Assembly: GCF_019039035.1 (NCBI RefSeq)
Contig: NZ_JAHNZT010000005.1
Span: forward strand, 124,001-188,000
Reading direction: 5' to 3'
DNA: 64,000 nt
DNA from: Citreicoccus inhibens
Lineage (GTDB): Bacteria; Myxococcota; Myxococcia; Myxococcales; Myxococcaceae
Notes under the pieces: model-generated
What the model saw: only the letters and a program-made list of their open reading frames with translations
The model's database searches: none
What the model was told of the DNA's origin: nothing
Translations under genes and position numbers: made by a program
Part shown: one piece after another, positions 17,365-25,014 of the stretch
How positions within the stretch are numbered: position 1 is the first letter of the stretch
Layout of the letters: each line of letters opens with the position of its first letter

Positions 17365-18411
17365 CTACCAGTGCGTGGTGCCGGACCCGTTGGAGCCGCC
17401 GCTGTTCCCCGAACTCCAGCCTCGGCCACCGCGTCCGCCACCATTGCCTCCACTGTTGCCGCCGCCGTTCCCACCCCCGTTGCCGCCGCTGTTGCCATTG
17501 CCGCCGCTGTTGCCGTTGCCACCACTGCCCCAGCCGCCACCCCGTCCACCGCCGCGATTGTCGTCGTTGCCACGGTCGCCGCCGCTGTTGCCCGAGTTGC
17601 CTCGGCCCGGGGGAGGACTGCCCCAACCGCCACCATGGCCGCCGCCGTTGCCATTGCCGCCGCTGTTGCCGTTGTTGTCGCGGTTGTCGTTGCCCCAGCC
17701 CCCACCATGACCGCCGCCGTTGTTATTGCCGTTGTTGCTGTTGCCGTTGTTATTGCCGTTGTTGCTGTTGCCCCAGCCCCCACCATGGCTGCCGCTGTTG
17801 TTGCCGTTGTTGTTGTCGCGGTTGTCGTTGCCCCAGCCGCGGTCGTCATGGGACGGCGAGCCTCGGGGCGGGCTCGTGGAGTAGCCCGTGCCACCCGGAG
17901 GAGGACGGCGGCCCCAGTTGGTGCCGCTGCTGGGCTCGGGCGCCGGACGCGAGGGGGCGGGGGTGTAGCTGGAACCGGAGCGGGTGCCGTAGCCCGGCGA
18001 GGCCTCGTGCGTGTTGTTCCACACGTAGCCCCGGCCGCGGTCGTAGGCGTAGGTGTTGCCCCAGGACTGCGGGTAGTAGCCGTGCGAGTGGCGGCCGTGG
18101 TTGCTGCAGTACCCGCCGCTCGGGATGGGGTGGTAGTCCCAGTACCAGACGACCGTGGGGCCTCGGTAGTAATACACGTCGTTCGTGTACGTGTAGTACG
18201 TGGTGGGCGGCTCGTAGTCGTGGACGTGGAGATGTCCCTCGGGGCACCAGCCACCGCCATACGAATCGGGGATGGGGTGCGCACCTGAGAACCGGAACTC
18301 CACCCCGGCGGACTCGTAGGAGTTGTAGGGGCGGTGGTAGTGACCGTCCACGACACAGCCCGTCCCCAGCAGGAGCACGAGCGGCAAGGTCAGGGTGAGC
18401 AGACGACGCAT
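17365..18411 (-). CDS. Secreted Gly/Asn-rich low-complexity lipoprotein, 348 aa
   Basis: The start MRRLLTLTL follows a GGGAGA ribosome binding site, and the signal ends in L-L-G-T-G-C, a lipobox. The first half of the mature protein is rich in Tyr, His, Trp and Pro (for example W-Y-W-D-Y-H-P-I-P). The second half (about residues 190-335) is a long run of Gly and Asn with G-W-G-N-D/S, N-N-G-N and G-G-H-G-G-G-W-G repeats. No enzyme motif is present. This composition suits a flexible surface, matrix or adhesin-like protein. The underlying DNA is an imperfect GCCGTTGTT-type repeat (17440-17830), prone to slippage and length variation. I do not recognise a family. Confidence 0.78.
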   Translation of the reverse strand: MRRLLTLTLPLVLLLGTGCVVDGHYHRPYNSYESAGVEFRFSGAHPIPDSYGGGWCPEGHLHVHDYEPPTTYYTYTNDVYYYRGPTVVWYWDYHPIPSGGYCSNHGRHSHGYYPQSWGNTYAYDRGRGYVWNNTHEASPGYGTRSGSSYTPAPSRPAPEPSSGTNWGRRPPPGGTGYSTSPPRGSPSHDDRGWGNDNRDNNNGNNSGSHGGGWGNSNNGNNNGNSNNGNNNGGGHGGGWGNDNRDNNGNSGGNGNGGGHGGGWGSPPPGRGNSGNSGGDRGNDDNRGGGRGGGWGSGGNGNSGGNGNSGGNGGGNGGGNSGGNGGGRGGRGWSSGNSGGSNGSGTTHW

Positions 18412-18590
18412 GGATGAGTCTCCCGGGGCGGAGTGGACCTTCAACCGTCCGTCTTCGCAACCTCTGGGCTCCCGACGTCTCCCCCGACGAGAAATTCACG
18501 CCCGTCCGCCTGCCTGCTCGCTGTCGGCGGGTGGACAGCGCCGCTGATATGAGGGCCGGGCGCGCCGCGTCGCGCTCAGGAGGCGGATAC

Positions 18591-19562
18591 ATGTCGGACA
18601 GCAGTGATTACGGGCAGGGACCGGGCACTCCCTGTCCGGTCCATCCGGACCGGGGCGCCAAGCGGGCCTGTGGCCGGTGCGGCAACTTCATGTGCGACAT
18701 CTGCTCCGAGCGGGGGATGCGCTCCCTGTGCCTGGCGTGCCGCGAGCGCGAGGGCTTCACGGCGTTCCCGCTGAACCGCTCCAACTGGACCATCGGCTCG
18801 CTGTGGGAGCTGTGCTGGGCTGCCTTCCAGCGTGAGTGGGGGATGCTCAGCGTCGCCGCGCTCATCCTCATGGGGGTCAGCGGGGGCGCGCAGATGTTCA
18901 TGAACCTCGTCGTGGCGATCGGCGGGGCATCGAACAGCGTCGCCCTGACCGTGGTGCTGACCCTCATCGTCGTGATCGCGCAGATGCTCGTGCAGGGCTT
19001 GGTGCAGCTCGGCTTCTTGCGGGTCGCGTTCGACGTGCTGCATGGGCGGAGCGTGGACCTCGCGCGTCTCTTCAGCCAGATGAACAAGCTGGTGCACTAC
19101 GCGATGACGCTGATCGTGATGATGCTCGTGCTCTTCATCCCCGCCCTGCTGCTCATCTCAGGGGGGGCCGTGGCGGTGATGCTGGGCATGGGAGGCGTGG
19201 AGGCGCTGCGCCACCCCGCGACGCTGCTCAACAACCCCGGGATGCTCATCGCGGTGACGAGCGCGGTCGGCGTGCTCGGCATCATCGTGTGCTCGTACCT
19301 GTTGCTGCCGCTGTACCTCCTCCAGCCGGAGCTCGCCTTCTGCGATGACCCGCCGTCTCCGCTGGAGGTGCTGCAGCGCTGCTGGCGCTACGCCGATGGT
19401 CAGCGCCTGCGCATGCTGGGCGTCTGCGTGCTGATGGTTGTCATCTCGCTGGTGGGGTTGCTCGCGTGCTGCGTGGGCCTGATTCCCGCCATGGCGCTGA
19501 TCCAGGTGCTGTTCGCGGGCATGTACCTGGCCGTCAGTCGCGAGGCCGAGGACCTGGGCTGA
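18591..19562 (+). CDS. B-box-like zinc-binding integral membrane protein, 323 aa
   Basis: An AGGAGG ribosome binding site lies 7 bp before the ATG, which decides the start over an earlier in-frame ATG. Residues 14-52 hold a cysteine/histidine cluster (C-P-V-H-P-D-R and C-G-R-C-G-N-F-M-C-D-I-C, then C-L-A-C), typical of a B-box-like zinc ribbon. From about residue 80 onward there are five to six hydrophobic segments, as in Yip1/DUF-type bacterial membrane proteins. The role is unknown; zinc-binding heads of this kind are usually taken as protein-binding modules. It is on its own between oppositely oriented genes. Confidence 0.82.
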   Translation: MSDSSDYGQGPGTPCPVHPDRGAKRACGRCGNFMCDICSERGMRSLCLACREREGFTAFPLNRSNWTIGSLWELCWAAFQREWGMLSVAALILMGVSGGAQMFMNLVVAIGGASNSVALTVVLTLIVVIAQMLVQGLVQLGFLRVAFDVLHGRSVDLARLFSQMNKLVHYAMTLIVMMLVLFIPALLLISGGAVAVMLGMGGVEALRHPATLLNNPGMLIAVTSAVGVLGIIVCSYLLLPLYLLQPELAFCDDPPSPLEVLQRCWRYADGQRLRMLGVCVLMVVISLVGLLACCVGLIPAMALIQVLFAGMYLAVSREAEDLG

Positions 19563-19588
19563 GTCCTCGCGCGGTCCAGTGCGCTGCT

Positions 19589-20260
19589 TCAGTGCACCAC
19601 CCGCTCGGGAGAGCCCGAGCGGGGCGCCGACAGCCGGCCCAGGCACGCGAGGATGTGCTCGCGGTACTCGCTCAGGTCGCGCAGCCCGCACAGCATCCAC
19701 CGGCCGCCAATCACGAGCGTGGGCACGCCGCGCACGCCGCGGCTCTGCGCCAGCCGATGCTCATCGAGGATGAGGCGGCGCGTCTCCTCGGAGCGGAAGG
19801 CGGCGGAGAACTCGTTCATCGCCAGGCCCACGCGCGAGGCCAGCTCGAACACCACATCCGAGCGCGACACGTTGACGCCTTGCTCCAGCGCCGCGCGCTG
19901 CATGGCGCGCGCGAGGAACGCCCGGGCCTGAGGGCCTTGCAGTCGCGCGGCTTCCAGCGCCGCCAGGGCCGGCACGCTGGTGCGCGGCGGATCTCCTCCC
20001 TGCCACAGGTCCGCGGAGAGCTGACGCGCCAACGCATCGGGCTCTCGTTGCGCGCGCTGCACCTCTTCCACCAGCCCGCGCAGCTCTCGCTCTGTGGGCA
20101 GCACGTCTTGGACGCGCAAGGGATAGGGCCGCACGCTCCAGCGCACGGCATCGCCAAACTCGTGCCGCAAGACATCCAGGCGCAGGTCGGCGAGGTAACA
20201 CCAGGCGCAGAGGACATCCTGGTAGACGGTGATCTGCAGCGGCTTGTGCAGCGTTTTCAT
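19589..20260 (-). CDS. DsbA-family thioredoxin-fold oxidoreductase (FrnE-like), 223 aa
   Basis: The N-terminus reads I-T-V-Y-Q-D-V-L-C-A-W-C-Y, a C-x-x-C redox motif in the position typical of FrnE/2-hydroxychromene-carboxylate-isomerase-like DsbA relatives. A helical insertion follows and the fold closes with the cis-Pro motif G-V-R-G-V-P-T-L-V-I-G. There is no signal peptide from the chosen ATG, so it should be cytosolic, as FrnE-like proteins are. An in-frame extension to 20407 is open but lacks family similarity. Substrate not known. It converges with the membrane-protein gene upstream. Confidence 0.9.
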   Translation of the reverse strand: MKTLHKPLQITVYQDVLCAWCYLADLRLDVLRHEFGDAVRWSVRPYPLRVQDVLPTERELRGLVEEVQRAQREPDALARQLSADLWQGGDPPRTSVPALAALEAARLQGPQARAFLARAMQRAALEQGVNVSRSDVVFELASRVGLAMNEFSAAFRSEETRRLILDEHRLAQSRGVRGVPTLVIGGRWMLCGLRDLSEYREHILACLGRLSAPRSGSPERVVH

Positions 20261-20436
20261 CGAGGGGACCGAGATTAGAAGGCCCCCGATGCGGATGCCA
20301 ACACCCCACGACACGCGGCCACGAAAGGCATTCCTGAGTTCCTGAGGAGCATGCGAGGCACCGTGCGCGCGCACTCGCCCGCCCGCCTGCTCTGCACTCC
20401 AGCGCATGCCTCATTCAATCCATGACGCGCGAGGTC

Positions 20437-21453
20437 TCAGCCACCCCGCTCGCGCGCGCGAAGCTCGCCTGCCCGGCGCTCCGCGTACACGAGCGCGTGG
20501 TCCACCATGGCGCCCGCGATGTCGCGCTGCGTGGCGCCCTCGAGTCCCTCGAAGCCAGGGCTGGAGTTGATCTCCATCAGCCGAGGACCCGCATGGCCTT
20601 CCAACATGTCCACGCCCGCCACCTCCAACCCGATGATGCGCGCGGCACGCACCGCGGCTTCCACGTAGGCCGGTGACAGTTCAATGGCCTGGCCTTCGCC
20701 ACCGCGGTGGATGTTGGAGCGGAACTCGCCCTTCTTGGCCTTGCGTCGCATGGCACCCACCACGCGGTCGCCCACGACGAGCGCTCGCACGTCACGGCCC
20801 TCGCTCTCCGCGACGAACTCCTGGAGGAGGATCTCCTGACCCAGGTCCCAGAAGGTGTCGAGGATGGTCTGCACCTCGGGGAGCGTGTGGGCAATCATCA
20901 CGCCCACGCCCTGCGTGCCTCGGATGAGCTTGATGATGAGGGGCAGGCCGCCGACCTCCTTCACCAGACGGCTCACGTTGCTGCGGTCGTTGGCCATCAC
21001 CGTGCGCGGAATGTCCAGGCCCGCGCGCGAGAGGAACTGGAGGGCGCGCAGCTTGTCTCGGCTGCGCGCGATGGCGGTGGCGGGGTTGAGGACCGGCACG
21101 TCCATCATCTCGAAGTGGTTCACCACCGCGAGGCCGTAGGGCGTGATGGATGCGCCAATGCGCGGAATCACCACGTCCACGCCTTGCACCTCCGCGCCCC
21201 GGTACGTCATGCGCGGCTGTCCCTGCGCGAGCAGGAGGCAGCAGCGCAGCGTATCGAACACGAGCGCGCGGTGGCCTCGCTCCTTGATGGCCTCCACCAG
21301 CCGTCGCGTGGAGTACAGCGAGCGCTTGCGGGAGAGGATGGCGACCGTCTTCTTCGCGCGGACGCGCCGCGGGCGCGGCGCGGAGGCACGCGAGGGCGCC
21401 GGCGCGCCGGGAGACGGGGGCGCCTGCTTCGGCTGGGTTTTGCGGGGGGACAT
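20437..21453 (-). CDS. RimK-like ATP-grasp ligase, 338 aa
   Basis: After a basic, Pro/Ala-rich N-terminal tail of about 35 residues, the protein follows the RimK family: V-A-I-L-S-R, V-V-I-P-R-I-G-A-S-I-T-P-Y-G, then the ATP-grasp core with L-P-L-I-I-K-L-I-R-G-T-Q-G-V-G-V, Q-E-F-V-A-E-S-E-G-R-D-V-R and the metal-binding E-I-N-S-S-P-G-F-E-G. RimK adds glutamates to the C-terminus of ribosomal protein S6 in enterobacteria; relatives ligate amino acids to other carboxylates. The substrate here is uncertain. It is divergent from the FHA sigma-54 activator, with 75 bp between start codons. Confidence 0.92.
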   Translation of the reverse strand: MSPRKTQPKQAPPSPGAPAPSRASAPRPRRVRAKKTVAILSRKRSLYSTRRLVEAIKERGHRALVFDTLRCCLLLAQGQPRMTYRGAEVQGVDVVIPRIGASITPYGLAVVNHFEMMDVPVLNPATAIARSRDKLRALQFLSRAGLDIPRTVMANDRSNVSRLVKEVGGLPLIIKLIRGTQGVGVMIAHTLPEVQTILDTFWDLGQEILLQEFVAESEGRDVRALVVGDRVVGAMRRKAKKGEFRSNIHRGGEGQAIELSPAYVEAAVRAARIIGLEVAGVDMLEGHAGPRLMEINSSPGFEGLEGATQRDIAGAMVDHALVYAERRAGELRARERGG

Positions 21454-21528
21454 GCGGGGCGCGGGAGCCTAGCACGGGCGATCGGGAGCGCATGGCGCGT
21501 GGGCGCGCTTTGCTATCCTCGGACGCAG

Positions 21529-22959
<1,431 letters not shown>

Positions 22960-23038
22960 GGCGGTGCGCTGCACTTGTTTCCAGGAAGTCCCGCGTGCGT
23001 CTTGCTGGGCCTCACGGATGCGGGTTGGATGGTACGCC

Positions 23039-23818
23039 ATGAGGCTTCGCTGGTTCCGGGCTGGCTGGGTTGTCCCGCTGCTTCTGGCGTGTGCGGGACC
23101 CCGGCTCTACTACCTGCGAAACGAGCTGTCCGTCCTCGAAGGACGGTTCGATCTCCCCGTGGCACCCGGCCCCTGGGGCAATGGGAACGTCCCCGTGGTG
23201 GTGTCGGATGCCGCCCATGTTCCGGACGACCTGGTCTTGCCGGTGCTCACGGCGCTGATGTCCTTGCCTGGGGCGTCGGATGCCTGCGACCCGCTGAAGG
23301 GAACTCCTCGTCCAGATGCCGCCGAGTATTGCGTGGCGCTCTATCGGACGCCTGCAGACTGGCGAGTGTCGTGGCCCATCCGAAACCTGTCGAAGGAGCG
23401 GGACTCCTGTCAGCCCCCGTTTGGAGGAGTGGAGGACGAAGACTTTGGTCGTGACCTGCCCATTGTGGGGTTCGCCCACAATCATCCCTGCGGAACCACC
23501 ATGAGCAGTCCGGACCTGGCAGCGTTCCCCGCGATGAAGGCCCATGAGGGGCTGTGGATGATGGTGTCTTATATGGCGAGTCCCAGCGGCAGATTGGTTC
23601 GCGACTCCCAGGGACAATTGATTCCTGCATGGTCCTGGCTCGCAACCGGGCATCGAGATGAGCCTCTCTTCTATAAATGGAACTCGAATGGGGAGGTCTA
23701 TCTGTGGAGGTCCGACCGGCGAGAATGGATGTTCCAGGCCGTGTGTCGGGTTCAGGCCGCTTCCGGGATAAGGGGGCCACGCGCCCTTCTTCCGCGATGT
23801 GTCCCTGAGCTTCAGTAA
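23039..23818 (+). CDS. Lipoprotein with JAB/RadC-like H-x-H-P metal motif, 259 aa
   Basis: The start at ATG 23039 gives a basic N-terminus, a hydrophobic segment and a lipobox (L-L-L-A-C, Cys18). Residues 141-160 contain G-F-A-H-N-H-P followed by C-G-T-T-M-S-S-P-D. This resembles the JAMM/RadC motif H-x-H-P-[SG]-G-x(5)-S-x-x-D, with H147, H149, S156 and D159, one residue shorter between the second His and Asp than usual. A Glu earlier (E96) could complete the site. JAB-like peptidase domains occur in polymorphic toxins, so an effector role is possible but is inference. The gene sits in a 1.46-kb insert between 123-bp direct repeats and uses more A/T-ending codons than its neighbours. Confidence 0.75.
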   Translation: MRLRWFRAGWVVPLLLACAGPRLYYLRNELSVLEGRFDLPVAPGPWGNGNVPVVVSDAAHVPDDLVLPVLTALMSLPGASDACDPLKGTPRPDAAEYCVALYRTPADWRVSWPIRNLSKERDSCQPPFGGVEDEDFGRDLPIVGFAHNHPCGTTMSSPDLAAFPAMKAHEGLWMMVSYMASPSGRLVRDSQGQLIPAWSWLATGHRDEPLFYKWNSNGEVYLWRSDRREWMFQAVCRVQAASGIRGPRALLPRCVPELQ

Positions 23819-23842
23819 GCCGTGTCCCGAGAGTTGGGCTCG

Positions 23843-24367
23843 ATGATGAAACTGCACCCAGTGATTCTGCTCATGGCGCTCTTGGCGGACGGTGGAGTGG
23901 GGGCTCCTCGGCCCGTGGCCACGAAGGGGGATGGGGGCGTGGGCGTCGTCGCACCCTCACTCGTGACGGGCGCCGATGGCGGCACCCCCGCTCCATCCAT
24001 GGAGCCTCGCGGAGCAGATGCGGGTGGAGTCGCCCGTCCTCGCATCGTCGCGGCGGGGATTGAGTGGCCCGAGGAAGTGCGGCCACTGGCCACGCTGGAT
24101 GGACCCGCCGTGCTCGCTGCGAACGCGGCGTTGCGGCGACTGCTGTCGAGCTTCCCGAAAGAGACCGCCGGCGACTGCGCCTATTCTGCGAAGGCGATGG
24201 AAGTCATGGTGGGGAAAGAAGGGGACTTGTACTTCGTTGAAATCAACCGGCGCTTGGACAAGTGCGGATGGGCCGCGCCGGGGTTCAATCCCTCACTCCA
24301 TTGGTTCGAGCTGTATGCCGTCTCGGCGGAGGGCGAGGTGCTGGCCCGCTATCCGTACCATCCGTAG
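23843..24367 (+). CDS. Small secreted hypothetical protein, 174 aa
   Basis: The ATG at 23843 starts a short hydrophobic segment (K-L-H-P-V-I-L-L-M-A-L-L-A), likely a signal peptide; a GTG at 23822 is a possible alternative. A Gly/Asp/Pro-rich linker of about 50 residues follows. The C-terminal 95 residues form a compact domain with two cysteines and a beta-rich V-G-K-E-G-D-L-Y-F-V-E-I-N-R-R pattern. I do not recognise the family. It starts 24 bp after the JAB-like lipoprotein gene and both lie in the repeat-flanked insert, so they were probably gained together and may act as a pair. Confidence 0.7.
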   Translation: MMKLHPVILLMALLADGGVGAPRPVATKGDGGVGVVAPSLVTGADGGTPAPSMEPRGADAGGVARPRIVAAGIEWPEEVRPLATLDGPAVLAANAALRRLLSSFPKETAGDCAYSAKAMEVMVGKEGDLYFVEINRRLDKCGWAAPGFNPSLHWFELYAVSAEGEVLARYPYHP

Positions 24368-24428
24368 CCTGGTGCCATGCACGACCTCTCGGTTGTGGCG
24401 GCTGCCGTTGGCCCGGCGCCAGGGGCTT

Positions 24429-24551
24429 GCTGCGAAGGGAACCTCTCCCGCGCGGCGCGGGAGAGTGGCCTGCATCGCAAGTCCATCGAGCGGCTGGTGA
24501 AGAAGTACCAGCTCGACACGAAGGGGATGAAGCCTCGGTGAGGCGGTGCGC
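24429..24551 (+). repeat. 123-bp direct repeat, copy 2
   Basis: Perfect copy of 22847-22969, in the same orientation, detached from the rest of the activator gene. It has no start codon of its own in the activator frame and is a gene remnant. It ends exactly next to the stop codon of the convergent Cys-rich gene, which suggests this was the original right-hand junction. Confidence 0.95.
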
Positions 24552-24896
24552 CTAGCGGTGCTTCTTCTCGCAGGCCTTCATGCACTTATCCACCTTGGCG
24601 CCGCAGAGCGAGAAGCACTTCTGGTTGCCCGGCTTGCAACTGCCCATGCACGAGGTGGTGACGGGCTCGCACTTCTTCACGCACGCCGGGGCGTCCGGCG
24701 TGTTGATGGTGCGGCCGTCCTCGGTGGTGATCTTCCCGCCGCCCGGCGCGCGGTGAACGCCGTGGTCGTCATGGTCTTCGTCCTGCTGCGAGATGCCCTG
24801 CGGCTCCGCGCCAGCGGGCGGGCGCTCCGCCTGGGCCGGGCTGCTCAGGAGCAGGGTCGCGACGAGACAGGTGAACAGCAGAGCGAAACGCCTCAT
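24552..24896 (-). CDS. Small secreted Cys-rich protein, 114 aa
   Basis: A clear Sec signal peptide (M-R-R-F-A-L-L-F-T-C-L-V, cleavage after A-Q-A near residue 23) is followed by an acidic, His-rich linker (Q-D-E-D-H-D-D-H-G). The C-terminal 45 residues contain eight cysteines in C-x(3)-C pairs (C-V-K-K-C, C-M-G-S-C, C-F-S-L-C, C-M-K-A-C). This spacing suggests a helical hairpin held by disulfides or a metal site. Function unknown. It is convergent with the activator/insert and divergent from ileS. Confidence 0.85.
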   Translation of the reverse strand: MRRFALLFTCLVATLLLSSPAQAERPPAGAEPQGISQQDEDHDDHGVHRAPGGGKITTEDGRTINTPDAPACVKKCEPVTTSCMGSCKPGNQKCFSLCGAKVDKCMKACEKKHR

Positions 24897-25014
24897 GGAT
24901 GGAGCCTCGGGGTGGGAGAGGTTCGCGGACGCGTGATGCGCGTTCCGGGCGGGCGAGCATAGGTCGGGTCTGGCTCGGATTGAAGGCGTGGAGCACCCAT
25001 GTTACGGGCCCCCC

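Larger units (their letters stand above)
22970..24551 (+). mobile_element. Putative two-gene insertion bounded by 123-bp direct repeats
   Basis: The unit from the end of copy 1 to the end of copy 2 is 1,582 bp and carries two genes. Removing it restores an intact activator gene ending 10 bp from the convergent Cys-rich gene. No integrase, transposase or terminal inverted repeat is seen, so the mechanism is unknown; recombination or duplication-mediated insertion is likely. Confidence 0.55.

Noticed and set aside
24429..24541. A second activator gene or small HTH protein encoded by the repeat copy
   Set aside because: There is no in-frame start or ribosome binding site for the HTH frame; it is a remnant.
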